Positions 42,198 to 51,951 of a DNA stretch of 64,000 bases are shown in pieces. The DNA lies in NCBI RefSeq assembly GCF_000018045.1, contig NC_009792.1, positions 1,488,001 through 1,552,000 of the forward strand, given 5' to 3'. Source of the DNA: Citrobacter koseri ATCC BAA-895 (GTDB lineage Bacteria; Pseudomonadota; Gammaproteobacteria; Enterobacterales; Enterobacteriaceae). The translations under genes and the position numbers were made by a program. The notes under the pieces are model-generated. The model had not been told where the DNA came from. It was given only the letters and a program-made list of their open reading frames with translations, and did no database searches. Numbering within the stretch: position 1 is the first letter of the stretch; each line of letters starts with the position of its first letter.

Positions 42198-44627
42198 ATG
42201 TCCGATGTTGAACAACAGGGAGGCATCAGCCGCAGGACGTTAGTGAAATCCACCGCGATAGGATCGCTGGCGCTCGCTGCCGGAGGGGTCTCCTTGCCTT
42301 TCGGGATGCGTACCGCGGCGGCTGCCGTGCAGCAGGCAATCCAGCCCGTTGAAGACAAAGTGGTCTGGGGAGCATGTTCGGTCAACTGCGGTAGCCGCTG
42401 CGCCCTGCGTCTCCACGTCAAAGATGATGAAGTCTGGTGGGTGGAAACCGACAACACCGGCGAAGATGTCTATGGCAATCACCAGGTGCGCGCCTGCCTG
42501 CGCGGACGTTCAATCCGTCGGCGAATTAACCATCCTGATCGCCTCAACTACCCGATGAAACGCACAGGCAAACGCGGCGAGGGGAAATTTGAGCGCATCA
42601 GTTGGGAAGAAGCGCTGGATACCATCAGCAACAGCCTGAAAAACACGGTCGATAAATACGGTAACGAGGCGGTGTACATTAACTACACCTCCGGTATCGT
42701 CGGCGGCAACATCACCCGCTCCTCGCCTTATGCTTCTCTGGTGGCCCGCCTGATGAACTGTTACGGCGGTTTTCTTAGCCACTATGGCACCTACAGCACC
42801 GCGCAAATCGCGGCGGCCATGCCCTACACCTATGGTTCGAACGAGGGTAACAGCACCTCCGATATCGAAAACACCAAACTGGTGGTGATGTTCGGTAATA
42901 ACCCGGCAGAAACCCGTATGAGCGGCGGCGGAATTACCTGGTTCCTGGAACAGGCCAGGGAACGTTCAAATGCGCGCATGATCGTTATCGATCCACGCTA
43001 TACCGATACCGCGGCAGGACGTGAAGACGAATGGATACCTATTCGTCCCGGCACCGATGCCGCGCTGGTCGCCGGACTGGCCTGGGTGCTCATCACCGAA
43101 GATCTTGTCGACCAGCCTTTCCTCGACAACTACTGCGTGGGTTACGACGAAAAAACGCTACCGGCCGATGCGCCAGCGAATGGCCACTATAAAGCCTATA
43201 TTCTGGGTCAGGGCGAAGACGGCACGGCCAAAACGCCTGAGTGGGCGTCGCGTATTACCGGTATTCCGGCGGATCGCATCATTAAGCTCGCCAGAGAGAT
43301 TGGCGCGGCTAAACCGGCCTGTATTTGTCAGGGATGGGGCCCGCAGCGTCAGGCGAACGGTGAACTCACCGCACGCGCGATTGCGATTCTGACGGGCAAT
43401 GTCGGTATTCACGGCGGGAACAGCGGCGCGCGTGAATCCACCTACACCATCACCATTGAACGCATGCCGTTACCGGAAAACCCGGTAAAAACGCAGATCT
43501 CCGTGTTTACCTGGACGGACGCCATTGCCCGCGGCCCGGAAATGACCGCCCTGCGCGACGGCGTGCGCGGTAAAGAAAAGCTGGATGTGCCGATCAAGTT
43601 CATCTGGAATTACGCGGGCAATACCATCACCAACCAGCATTCGGATATCAATAAAACACACGAGATCCTGCAAGACGAATCAAAGTGCGAAATGATCGTG
43701 GTCATCGACAACTTTATGACCTCTTCCGCGAAATACGCCGATATTCTGTTGCCGGACCTGATGACAGTCGAACAGGAAGACATCATTCCTAACGACTATG
43801 CGGGCAATATGGGTTATTTAATCTTCATCCAGCCCGCGACCGCCCCTAAATTCGAGCGTAAGCCCATTTACTGGATAATGAGCGAAGTCGCGAAGCGGCT
43901 GGGCCCGGACGTGCACCAGAGGTTTACCGAGGGGCGAACCCAGGAACAGTGGCTGCAATATCTGTACGCCAAAATGCTGGCTAAAGACCCGGAATTACCG
44001 GGCTATGACGAGCTGAAAAAAATAGGGATCTACAAGCGTAAAGATCCCAACGGCCATTTCGTGGCCTATAAAAAATTCCGTGAAGACCCACAGGCAAACC
44101 CGCTGAAAACGCCGTCCGGCAAGATAGAAATTTACTCCAGCCGCCTGGCTAAAATCGCCCAAACCTGGGAGCTGGAAAAAGACGACGTCATCAGCCCGCT
44201 TCCCATTTATGCTTCAACGTTCGAAGGATGGGACGATCCTAAGCGCAGCGTATTCCCACTGCAACTCTTTGGTTTTCATTATAAATCACGCACGCACTCC
44301 TCTTACGGCAACATTGATGTTCTCAAATCCGCCTGCCGTCAGGAAGTCTGGATTAACCCCGTGGATGCGCAAAAACGCGGTATCGCCAACGGGGATATGG
44401 TGCGGGTATTTAACGATCGCGGCGAAGTCCGCATTTCGGCGAAAGTCACGCCACGCATTCTCCCCGGTGTGAGCGCGATGGGCCAGGGCGCCTGGCATGA
44501 TGCCGATATGTCGGGCGATCGCATCGATCATGGCGCCTGCGTGAATACGTTAACGACGCAGCGCCCCTCTCCGCTGGCGAAAGGAAATCCGCAGCACACC
44601 AATCTGGTCGAAATCGAGAAAGTGTAA
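42198..44627 (+). CDS. ynfE: Molybdoenzyme catalytic subunit YnfE (DmsA family)
   Basis: 809 aa. Tat signal SRRTLVKSTAIGSLALA (twin Arg at ~12), then a 4Fe-4S site CSVNCGSRC plus the distant Cys in VRACLRG, and bis-MGD oxidoreductase domains (FGNNPAETRMSGGG; VIDPRYTDTAAGREDEW). In E. coli YnfE/YnfF reduce selenate and probably S/N-oxides on the periplasmic side of the membrane. The conserved helix before LTGNVG reads ARAIAILTGN, three residues shorter than in the neighbouring YnfF (ARAIAMLSILTGN). Ribosome site TGGAG. Confidence 0.94.
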   Translation: MSDVEQQGGISRRTLVKSTAIGSLALAAGGVSLPFGMRTAAAAVQQAIQPVEDKVVWGACSVNCGSRCALRLHVKDDEVWWVETDNTGEDVYGNHQVRACLRGRSIRRRINHPDRLNYPMKRTGKRGEGKFERISWEEALDTISNSLKNTVDKYGNEAVYINYTSGIVGGNITRSSPYASLVARLMNCYGGFLSHYGTYSTAQIAAAMPYTYGSNEGNSTSDIENTKLVVMFGNNPAETRMSGGGITWFLEQARERSNARMIVIDPRYTDTAAGREDEWIPIRPGTDAALVAGLAWVLITEDLVDQPFLDNYCVGYDEKTLPADAPANGHYKAYILGQGEDGTAKTPEWASRITGIPADRIIKLAREIGAAKPACICQGWGPQRQANGELTARAIAILTGNVGIHGGNSGARESTYTITIERMPLPENPVKTQISVFTWTDAIARGPEMTALRDGVRGKEKLDVPIKFIWNYAGNTITNQHSDINKTHEILQDESKCEMIVVIDNFMTSSAKYADILLPDLMTVEQEDIIPNDYAGNMGYLIFIQPATAPKFERKPIYWIMSEVAKRLGPDVHQRFTEGRTQEQWLQYLYAKMLAKDPELPGYDELKKIGIYKRKDPNGHFVAYKKFREDPQANPLKTPSGKIEIYSSRLAKIAQTWELEKDDVISPLPIYASTFEGWDDPKRSVFPLQLFGFHYKSRTHSSYGNIDVLKSACRQEVWINPVDAQKRGIANGDMVRVFNDRGEVRISAKVTPRILPGVSAMGQGAWHDADMSGDRIDHGACVNTLTTQRPSPLAKGNPQHTNLVEIEKV

Positions 44628-44769
44628 CCCCCATCTCCTGAAACGATTACAGGCGTTTCGGGGGATGTGTTCGCACGTCCATCGGTCATGTGAACAAACC
44701 AACGTCCTGTAAAAACAAATTTTATAAATCGCGTTTCTTTTTTTTAATCAATAAGCAAAGTGAGTAACT

Positions 44770-47205
44770 ATGAAAATCACCACGCCTGAGGCGCTCATGA
44801 CGGCCACTATCAGCCGTCGTAGTCTGGTGAAAACATCCGCCATTAGTGGTCTCGCGCTCGCCAGTAGCGCCTTCACGCTTCCTTTCTCCCGAATCGCCCA
44901 CGCCGCTGACGGCCTTTCGCCTGCGCCAGTGGAAGAAAAAGCGGTCTGGAGTTCCTGTACCGTCAACTGCGGGAGTCGCTGTCTGCTACGGCTGCATGTG
45001 AAAGATGATGCGGTGTACTGGGTCGAGTCCGACACCACCGGCGATGACGTCTACGGCAATCATCAGGTGCGGGCCTGCCTGCGCGGACGCTCGATCCGTC
45101 GCCGTATGAATCACCCGGATCGCCTTAAATACCCGATGAAACGCGTCGGTAAACGCGGCGAAGGCAAATTTGAACGTATCAGCTGGGATGAAGCGCTGGA
45201 TACCATTGGCGACAACCTGAAGCGTATTCTGAAAGACTACGGCAACGAAGCCGTACATGTGCTGTATGGCACCGGCGTGGATGGCGGGAACATCACGAAC
45301 TCCAACGTGCCTTATCGTCTGATGAACTCATGCGGTGGTTATCTCAGCCGTTACGGCAGCTACAGTACCGCACAAATCAGCGCCGCAATGAGTTATATGT
45401 TCGGCACGAATGACGGCAACAGCCCGGATGACATCGCCAACAGTAAACTGGTGGTAATGTTCGGCAACAACCCGGCAGAAACGCGCATGAGCGGTGGCGG
45501 CGTGACCTACTATGTGGAACAGGCTCGCGAACGCTCCAACGCCAGAATGATCGTCATCGATCCGCGTTATAACGATACGGCGGCGGGTCGCGAAGATGAA
45601 TGGCTCCCTATTCGTCCCGGTACTGATGCCGCGCTGGCGGCGGGGATCGCCTGGGTACTCATCACCGAAAATCTGATCGACAAGCCTTTCCTCGATAAAT
45701 ACTGCGTCGGTTACGACGAAACGACCTTACCCGCCAGCGCGCCGCGTAATGCGCACTATAAAGCCTATATTCTGGGCGATGGCCCGGACGGTATTGCCAA
45801 AACACCGGAATGGGCCGCGCATATCACCAGTATCCCGGCGGAAAAAATCATCCAGCTGGCACGGGAAATCGGCTCAGCAAAACCGGCGTATATCTGTCAG
45901 GGCTGGGGGCCGCAGCGTCACTCCAATGGCGAACAGACTGCGCGCGCGATCGCCATGCTCTCTATCCTGACCGGCAACGTCGGGATCAACGGCGGCAACT
46001 CCGGCGTGCGTGAAGGCACCTGGGACCTCGGCGTAGAGTGGTTTTCTATGCTGGATAACCCGGTAAAAACGCAGATCTCCGTTTTTACCTGGACAGACGC
46101 CATCGATCATGGCGCGGAAATGACCGCCACACGCGACGGCGTGCGCGGTAAAGATAAGCTTGATGTCCCGATCAAATTTATGTGGTGCTACGCCAGCAAT
46201 ACGCTGATTAACCAGCATGGCAACATCGCCCACACCCATGACGTATTACAGGACGACAGCAAGTGCGAAATGATCGTCGGGATTGAGCACTTCATGACGG
46301 CGTCCGCCAAATACTGCGACATTCTGCTGCCGGACCTGATGCCAACGGAACAGGAAGATCTTATTTCGCACGAATCCGCAGGCAACATGGGTTATGTCAT
46401 CCTGGGGCAACCGGCCACCTCACCAAAATTTGAAAGAAAGCCGATCTACTGGACGCTGAGTGAAATCGCCAGACGTCTCGGCCCGGACGTCTACCAGACA
46501 TTTACGGAAGGCCGTACCCAGCACGAGTGGGTGAAATACCTGCATGCCAAAACCAAAGCGCGTAACCCGGAAATGCCGGACTACGAAGAGATGAAAACCA
46601 CCGGCATCTTCAAGAAAAAATGCCCGGAGGAACACTATGTCGCCTTCCGTGCATTCCGCGAAGATCCTGCCTCCAGTCCGCTGAAAACGCCATCAGGGAA
46701 GATTGAAATCTACTCCGAGCGGCTGGCGACCATCGCCGACACCTGGGAGCTGGAAAACGATGAGATCGTTCATCCGCTGCCCGCCTATGCGCCAGGGTTT
46801 GATGGCTGGGACGATCCCATCCGAATAACCTATCCGCTGCAATTGACCGGCTTCCACTATAAAGCCCGCACCCACTCCAGCTACGGCAATATTGACGTGT
46901 TGCAGCAAGCGTGCCCGCAAGAGATCTGGATTAACCCCATTGACGCGAAAGCGCGCAACATCCAACAGGGCGACACGGTGCGCGTATTTAACAATAACGG
47001 GCAGATGCTGATCCCGGCAAAAGTTACGCCACGCATTTTGCCGGGCGTTACCGCCATCGGACAAGGCGCCTGGCTCAAGGCGGATATGTTTGGCGACCAG
47101 GTCGATCACGGCGGTTCCATCAACATTCTGACATCACATCGTCCTTCTCCGCTGGCGAAGGGGAACCCGTCTCACAGCAATCTCGTTCAGGTTGAGAAGG
47201 TATAA
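44770..47205 (+). CDS. ynfF: Molybdoenzyme catalytic subunit YnfF (DmsA family)
   Basis: 811 aa, paralogue of YnfE. Tat signal SRRSLVKTSAISGLALASS (twin Arg ~16), 4Fe-4S motif CTVNCGSRC, likely Mo-ligand Ser region RYGSYSTAQIS, FGNNPAETRMSGGG, and the C-terminal MGD-binding end RPSPLAKGNPSHSN. Likely active subunit partnering YnfG and YnfH; selenate/S-oxide reductase. Separated from ynfE by 142 nt and from ynfG by 10 nt. Confidence 0.95.
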   Translation: MKITTPEALMTATISRRSLVKTSAISGLALASSAFTLPFSRIAHAADGLSPAPVEEKAVWSSCTVNCGSRCLLRLHVKDDAVYWVESDTTGDDVYGNHQVRACLRGRSIRRRMNHPDRLKYPMKRVGKRGEGKFERISWDEALDTIGDNLKRILKDYGNEAVHVLYGTGVDGGNITNSNVPYRLMNSCGGYLSRYGSYSTAQISAAMSYMFGTNDGNSPDDIANSKLVVMFGNNPAETRMSGGGVTYYVEQARERSNARMIVIDPRYNDTAAGREDEWLPIRPGTDAALAAGIAWVLITENLIDKPFLDKYCVGYDETTLPASAPRNAHYKAYILGDGPDGIAKTPEWAAHITSIPAEKIIQLAREIGSAKPAYICQGWGPQRHSNGEQTARAIAMLSILTGNVGINGGNSGVREGTWDLGVEWFSMLDNPVKTQISVFTWTDAIDHGAEMTATRDGVRGKDKLDVPIKFMWCYASNTLINQHGNIAHTHDVLQDDSKCEMIVGIEHFMTASAKYCDILLPDLMPTEQEDLISHESAGNMGYVILGQPATSPKFERKPIYWTLSEIARRLGPDVYQTFTEGRTQHEWVKYLHAKTKARNPEMPDYEEMKTTGIFKKKCPEEHYVAFRAFREDPASSPLKTPSGKIEIYSERLATIADTWELENDEIVHPLPAYAPGFDGWDDPIRITYPLQLTGFHYKARTHSSYGNIDVLQQACPQEIWINPIDAKARNIQQGDTVRVFNNNGQMLIPAKVTPRILPGVTAIGQGAWLKADMFGDQVDHGGSINILTSHRPSPLAKGNPSHSNLVQVEKV

Positions 47206-47215
47206 GGAGTAACCG

Positions 47216-47833
47216 ATGACAACCCAATATGGATTTTTTATTGACTCCAGTCGTTGCACCGGTTGCAAAACCTGCGAACTGGCCTGCAAAGACTACAAAG
47301 ATTTAACCCCGGACGTCAGTTTCCGCCGCATCTATGAATATGCGGGCGGCGACTGGCAGGAGGATAACGGCGTCTGGCACCAGAACGTCTTTGCCTACTA
47401 TCTCTCCATCTCCTGCAACCACTGCGAAGACCCGGCCTGCACGAAAGTATGCCCGAGCGGCGCGATGCACAAACGCGAGGACGGTTTTGTGGTGGTGGAT
47501 GAGGACGTCTGCATCGGCTGTCGCTACTGCCATATGGCCTGCCCGTACGGTGCGCCGCAGTACAACGCCGCCAAAGGCCACATGACCAAATGCGACGGCT
47601 GTCATGACCGCGTTGCCGACGGCAAAAAACCGATCTGCGTCGAGTCCTGCCCGCTGCGCGCGCTGGACTTTGGCCCGATAGAAGAGCTGCGGAAGAAACA
47701 TGGCACGCTGGCGGCCGTTGCGCCGCTGCCGGGTGCGCACTTCACCAGACCGAACATTGTGATTAAACCCAACGCCAACAGCCGCCCGACCGGGGATACC
47801 ACGGGTTATCTGGCAAATCCGAAGGAGGTATAA
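47216..47833 (+). CDS. ynfG: Iron-sulfur subunit YnfG (DmsB family)
   Basis: 205 aa. Four 4Fe-4S cysteine groups: CTGCKTCELAC (~14), CNHCEDPACTKVC (~67), CIGCRYCHMAC (~99) and CDGCHDRVADGKKPICVESC (~126-145). Transfers electrons from the membrane anchor to YnfF/YnfE; no signal peptide of its own, so it is exported with the catalytic subunit. Ends 1 nt before ynfH. Confidence 0.96.
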   Translation: MTTQYGFFIDSSRCTGCKTCELACKDYKDLTPDVSFRRIYEYAGGDWQEDNGVWHQNVFAYYLSISCNHCEDPACTKVCPSGAMHKREDGFVVVDEDVCIGCRYCHMACPYGAPQYNAAKGHMTKCDGCHDRVADGKKPICVESCPLRALDFGPIEELRKKHGTLAAVAPLPGAHFTRPNIVIKPNANSRPTGDTTGYLANPKEV

Positions 47834-47834
47834 A

Positions 47835-48692
47835 ATGGGAAATGGATGGCATGAATGGCCGCTGGTGCTGTTTACGGTGTTCGGTCAATGCGTTGTCGGC
47901 GCATTGATTGTCAGCGGTCTGGGCTGGTTTGCGGCGAAAGACGATGCGGCCAGCAGACAGCGTATTGTGCGCGGCATGTTCTTTTTATGGGTCGTCATGG
48001 GGCTGGGTTTTCTGGCGTCGATCATGCACCTCGGCTCGCCGTTCCGCGCGTTTAACTCGCTTAACCGGGTAGGCGCTTCCGCGCTGAGTAATGAAATTGC
48101 CGCTGGCTCTGTCTTTTTTGCCGTAGGCGGTTTCTGGTGGCTGGTGGCTGTGCTCGGCAAAATACCGGAAGCACTGGGCAAAATCTGGCTGCTGGTCAGC
48201 ATGGTACTCGGGGTGGTATTTGTCTGGGCAATGACGCGAGTCTATCAGATCGATACCGTTCCGACCTGGTATAATGGCTACACGACGCTGGCATTCTTCC
48301 TGACGGTGTTCCTGAGCGGGCCGCTATTTGCGGCGCTGATATTGCGCGCCGCGCGCGCCAGATTCAACGGCACGACGTTCGCAAGCATCAGCGTGCTGGC
48401 GCTGTTAGTCTGCGCGGCCGTAATCATCATGCAAGGCATGTCGCTTGGGGCGATCCACAGCTCCGTGCAACAGGCGAGCGCGCTGGTTCCAGACTATGGC
48501 CGCTTACAGGTCTGGCGCGTAGTGCTACTTGCTGCCGGGCTGGGTTGCTGGATATGCCCGTTAGTGCGCCGCAAAGAACCGCACGTCGCCGGATTGTTGC
48601 TGGGGTTAATCCTGGTGCTTGGCGGCGAAATCATAGGTCGCGGATTGTTTTACGGCCTGCATATGACCGTCGGAATGGCCATTGCAGGTTAA
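47835..48692 (+). CDS. ynfH: Membrane anchor subunit YnfH (DmsC family)
   Basis: 285 aa, eight transmembrane helices; start MGNGWHEWPLVLFTVFGQCV. DmsC-type anchor that oxidises menaquinol and holds the YnfFG complex to the periplasmic face. Ribosome site GGAGG within the end of ynfG, so coupled. Confidence 0.95.
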   Translation: MGNGWHEWPLVLFTVFGQCVVGALIVSGLGWFAAKDDAASRQRIVRGMFFLWVVMGLGFLASIMHLGSPFRAFNSLNRVGASALSNEIAAGSVFFAVGGFWWLVAVLGKIPEALGKIWLLVSMVLGVVFVWAMTRVYQIDTVPTWYNGYTTLAFFLTVFLSGPLFAALILRAARARFNGTTFASISVLALLVCAAVIIMQGMSLGAIHSSVQQASALVPDYGRLQVWRVVLLAAGLGCWICPLVRRKEPHVAGLLLGLILVLGGEIIGRGLFYGLHMTVGMAIAG

Positions 48693-48733
48693 CTTACGTG
48701 TGCGGGGAAACCCGCACCTTTCAGGATGGTTTC

Positions 48734-49348
48734 ATGACTTCTTTTTCACAACGTGACGATTTTTCTATGGCTGCACGCGTGCTGGGCGCGTTGTTTTATT
48801 ATGCGCCAGACAGTACCGAAGCCGCCCCGTTGGTTTCAGCGTTAAAAACCGACGGCTGGCAGGCGCAGTGGCCACTTTCACCGGAGGTTCTGGCGCCGAT
48901 TGCGGCGGTTTTTCAGGCCGACATCGAGGAGCCGCTCCCGCAAGCCTGGCAACGTCTGTTTGTCGGTCCCTGGGCGCTTCCGTCGCCTCCCTGGGGATCG
49001 GTCTGGCTGGACCGTGAAAGCGTGTTGTTTGGCGAATCTACGCTGGCATTACGCCAGTGGATGCGGGACAACGGCATCCAGTTTGAGATCCAGCAAAATG
49101 AACCGGAAGATCATTTTGGTTCCCTGCTGCTGTTGGCTGCCTGGCTTGCGGAAAATGGCCGTCATAGCGAATGCGAACAACTGCTGGCCTGGCATCTGTT
49201 ACCGTGGTCTGCGCGCTTCCTGGCGGTTTTCATCGAAGGCGCAAACCATCCATTTTACCAGGCGGCAGGTGAGCTGGCACAGCAAACGCTGGCGCAGTGG
49301 CAATCTCAGTTGCTGATCCCCGTCGCCGTAAAACCGCTGTTTCGCTAA
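48734..49348 (+). CDS. dmsD: Tat proofreading chaperone DmsD
   Basis: 204 aa from ATG 48734 (AGGATGG upstream). TorD/DmsD family: all-helical, with the signature FVGPWALPSPPWGSVWLD (~73-90) and EPEDHFGSLLLLAAWLAENG (~122-141) including the signal-peptide-binding region. Binds the Tat leaders of DmsA and YnfE/YnfF until cofactor loading. Last gene of the operon. Confidence 0.96.
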   Translation: MTSFSQRDDFSMAARVLGALFYYAPDSTEAAPLVSALKTDGWQAQWPLSPEVLAPIAAVFQADIEEPLPQAWQRLFVGPWALPSPPWGSVWLDRESVLFGESTLALRQWMRDNGIQFEIQQNEPEDHFGSLLLLAAWLAENGRHSECEQLLAWHLLPWSARFLAVFIEGANHPFYQAAGELAQQTLAQWQSQLLIPVAVKPLFR

Positions 49349-49357
49349 CGCTTTTTC

Positions 49358-49380
49358 AGGCAGGGTACGCCCTGCCTTTA
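49358..49380 (+). terminator. Terminator of ynfEFGH-dmsD
   Basis: AGGCAGGG-TACG-CCCTGCCT followed by TTA, 9 nt after the stop. Confidence 0.75.
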
Positions 49381-49414
49381 TCGTCAAAAACCGGTTGTTT
49401 CCTCTTATCAATAA

Positions 49415-49427
49415 GTGACAGCGTCAC
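49415..49427. other. matS site (MatP binding) upstream of OsmU operon
   Basis: GTGACAGCGTCAC fits GTGACRNYGTCAC fully and is intergenic; with flanking AA/TT the inverted repeat extends to 7-bp arms. Confidence 0.85.
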
Positions 49428-49653
49428 TTTAACTTTCCGTTTTTAAGATAATTCTTCACATTCGCGCACATCCTTCGCCCTGTAAGGGCAAATGAGCAAC
49501 GGGCATGCATAGCCTGCTAATTTAAATACCTGTCTCGCTGGAATCCTTCCCGACGTGTTGCTATAGCTCAAAACACCCTGCCGCTACATGGCATAACAAC
49601 ACGCAACGTCTCTTTCGTTGCCATAACGCATGCAAACAGGGAGACACACCGCA

Positions 49654-50364
49654 ATGCACACCTTTACGTTAAAACGCGTGCTCGGGTTTACTGGCGCGAT
49701 CGCTCTTGTGCTGGCGCTGCTGGTCTGGGGAGTGGGTCTGGAAACCATTAAAGCGCGTCAGGTTGATCTGCTTTATTTGGGCAAACAGCATTTACTCCTC
49801 GTCTTTACCTCCATGTTCTTCGCCTTAGTTATCGGTATTCCCAGCGGCATTTTACTGAGCCGTCCGGCAGCCAAAGGATTCGCCGAATACGTAATGCAGC
49901 TCTTTAATGTAGGCAATACTCTGCCGCCTCTGGCCGTGCTGGCACTGGCGATGGTGATCATCGGCATTGGCGACGTTCCGGCGATTTTCGCGCTGTTCCT
50001 CGCCTCGCTTCTTCCCGTCGTGCGCAATACCTACGCCGGGCTCTGTTCTGTTCCCGCCTCCCTGATTGAAGCCGCAAACGGCATCGGTATGACGAAATGG
50101 CAGCGTCTGCGTCAGGTTGAGCTGCCCAATGCCTGGCCGGTGATGCTTGCAGGGATTCGGATCGCGACGGCGATTAATGTGGGTACGGCCCCGCTGGCGT
50201 TCCTGATTGGGGCCAGCAGCTACGGCGAGCTGATTTTCCCCGGCATTTACCTCAATGACTTCCCGACGCTGATTCTGGGCGCAACGGCAACCGCTCTGGT
50301 GGCGCTGATTCTCGACAGCCTGCTTGCCCTGCTTGGCCGCATCCTCAGTCCGCATACGGCCTGA
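49654..50364 (+). CDS. osmY: OsmU osmoprotectant ABC transporter permease OsmY
   Basis: 236 aa from ATG 49654 (GGGAG ~10 nt upstream; an ATG 8 codons earlier is possible). Binding-protein-dependent permease with five to six helices and EAA-type loop SLIEAANGIGMTKWQRLRQVELP (~135-157), typical of the OpuCB/ProW-like group. First gene of an osmYXWV operon between dmsD and clcB, the place of Salmonella OsmU, which imports glycine betaine and choline-O-sulfate. Not to be confused with the periplasmic protein OsmY of E. coli. Confidence 0.85.
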   Translation: MHTFTLKRVLGFTGAIALVLALLVWGVGLETIKARQVDLLYLGKQHLLLVFTSMFFALVIGIPSGILLSRPAAKGFAEYVMQLFNVGNTLPPLAVLALAMVIIGIGDVPAIFALFLASLLPVVRNTYAGLCSVPASLIEAANGIGMTKWQRLRQVELPNAWPVMLAGIRIATAINVGTAPLAFLIGASSYGELIFPGIYLNDFPTLILGATATALVALILDSLLALLGRILSPHTA

Positions 50365-50391
50365 TACAACGATAAGAATAAGGAGCGCTGA

Positions 50392-51294
50392 ATGACATTA
50401 AAAAAACATCTGCTGGGATGGCTTGCCGCCGCGTTGCTCGTTACCGGACAGGCTCAGGCGGCCCCGTTGATCCTTGCAACCAAAGGTTTTACCGAACAAC
50501 ACATCCTTTCCGCCATGACCGTGCAGTACCTGCAAAAAAAGGGTTTTCAGGTTCAGCCACGCACCAACATTGCGGCGGTGATTTCACGTAATGCCATGGT
50601 GAATAAGCAGATTGATATCACCTGGGAATACACCGGCACGTCCCTGATCATTTTTAACCACATTGATAAACGGATGAGCCCGCAGGAATCCTACGATACC
50701 GTCAAACGCCTGGATGCGAAGCTCGGACTGGTATGGCTAAACCCGGCGAATATGAATAACACCTACGCGTTCGCCATGCAGCGCAAACGCGCCGAAGCAG
50801 AGAACATCAACACCCTGTCGGAAATGGTGGCGAAAATCGAACACATCCGCCAGACCGACCCTGACAATAACTGGATGTTAGGTCTCGACCTTGAGTTTTC
50901 CGGGCGCAGCGACGGGATGAAGCCGTTGCAGGATGCCTACCAGATGCAGCTTGACCGTCCGCAGATTCGGCAAATGGACCCGGGTCTGGTCTATAACGCC
51001 GTGCGCGATGGCTTTGTGGACGCCGGTCTGGTGTACACCACTGATGGCCGGGTGAAGGGTTTTGACCTCAAGGTGCTGGAAGATGATAAAGGCTTCTTCC
51101 CAGGTTACGCTGTCACGCCTGTCGTCCGTAAAGAGATACTGGATGCTCATCCGGGGCTGGATGATGCGCTGAATACCCTTTCCGGGCTGCTCAATAACGA
51201 CGTCATCTCGACGCTTAATGCGCAGGTCGACATCGATCACCAGTCCCCCCAGCAGGTTGCGCGCACATTCCTGCAACAAAAAGGTCTGCTGTAA
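50392..51294 (+). CDS. osmX: OsmU osmoprotectant-binding protein OsmX
   Basis: 300 aa with signal peptide (LLGWLAAALLVTGQAQA, cleavage ~23). OpuAC-type fold: LILATKGFTEQHILSAMTVQ at the start of the mature protein, DITWEYTGTSL (~75) and QMDPGLVYNAVRDGFVDAGL (~190). Periplasmic receptor for glycine betaine-like solutes; aromatic binding residues are plausible but not mapped. Confidence 0.88.
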   Translation: MTLKKHLLGWLAAALLVTGQAQAAPLILATKGFTEQHILSAMTVQYLQKKGFQVQPRTNIAAVISRNAMVNKQIDITWEYTGTSLIIFNHIDKRMSPQESYDTVKRLDAKLGLVWLNPANMNNTYAFAMQRKRAEAENINTLSEMVAKIEHIRQTDPDNNWMLGLDLEFSGRSDGMKPLQDAYQMQLDRPQIRQMDPGLVYNAVRDGFVDAGLVYTTDGRVKGFDLKVLEDDKGFFPGYAVTPVVRKEILDAHPGLDDALNTLSGLLNNDVISTLNAQVDIDHQSPQQVARTFLQQKGLL

Positions 51295-51303
51295 GGAGCG
51301 CTT

Positions 51304-51951
51304 ATGGATACGATTCATTACATGATGGATAACGCGGGTTATCTGACGAGCCTCACTCTTCAGCATTTGTGGCTGGTTGCGCTGGCCGTCGGTCTGGCGA
51401 TTATCATTGGCGTGCCGCTGGGCATTCTGATTGTTCGTCATAAATGGCTGGCTACGCCGGTGTTAGGGGCGGCAACGCTGCTGCTCACTATCCCCTCCAT
51501 CGCATTATTTGGTTTGATGATCCCGCTGTTTTCGCTGATCGGTCAGGGGATTGGCGCCCTTCCCGCAATTACCGCCGTTTTTCTTTACTCGCTGCTGCCG
51601 ATTGTGCGCAACACGCACACCGCGCTCGACAGTTTACCGCCGGGCTTGCGCGAAGCGGGACGCGGAATTGGCATGACGTTCTGGCAGCGTCTGCGCTGGG
51701 TAGAAATTCCGATGGCCCTGCCGGTGATTTTTGGCGGGATTCGCACTGCCGTCGTCATGAATATCGGCGTGATGGCCATCGCCGCCGTCATTGGCGCTGG
51801 CGGCCTGGGGTTACTGTTACTGAACGGCATCGGCGGGAGTGATATCCGCATGTTAATCGCCGGTGCGCTGATGATTTGTCTGTTGGCCATTGTGCTCGAC
51901 TGGTTGCTGCATCGCCTGCAAGTCGTACTGACACCTAAGGGGATACGATAA
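51304..51951 (+). CDS. osmW: OsmU osmoprotectant ABC transporter permease OsmW
   Basis: 215 aa, five to six transmembrane helices; coupling loop GLREAGRGIGMTFWQRLRWV (~115-134). Second permease, similar in size and loop to OsmY, giving the usual heterodimer. Its stop overlaps the ATG of osmV by one base. Confidence 0.88.
   Translation: MDTIHYMMDNAGYLTSLTLQHLWLVALAVGLAIIIGVPLGILIVRHKWLATPVLGAATLLLTIPSIALFGLMIPLFSLIGQGIGALPAITAVFLYSLLPIVRNTHTALDSLPPGLREAGRGIGMTFWQRLRWVEIPMALPVIFGGIRTAVVMNIGVMAIAAVIGAGGLGLLLLNGIGGSDIRMLIAGALMICLLAIVLDWLLHRLQVVLTPKGIR

Larger units (their letters stand above)
49349..49653. other. Intergenic region upstream of the OsmU operon
   Basis: About 300 bases holding the dmsD terminator, a matS site (49415-49427) and presumably the osmotically controlled promoter of osmYXWV. 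I could not identify the promoter hexamers with confidence. Confidence 0.5.

Noticed and set aside
49413..49429. The palindrome AAGTGAC-AGC-GTCACTT as a CRP site
   Set aside because: Half-sites GTGA and TCAC are separated by 5 bases instead of 6, while the matS consensus fits perfectly.
51104..51116. GTTACGCTGTCAC inside osmX as a third matS site
   Set aside because: One arm base differs from the consensus and it lies in coding sequence; kept only as a near match.
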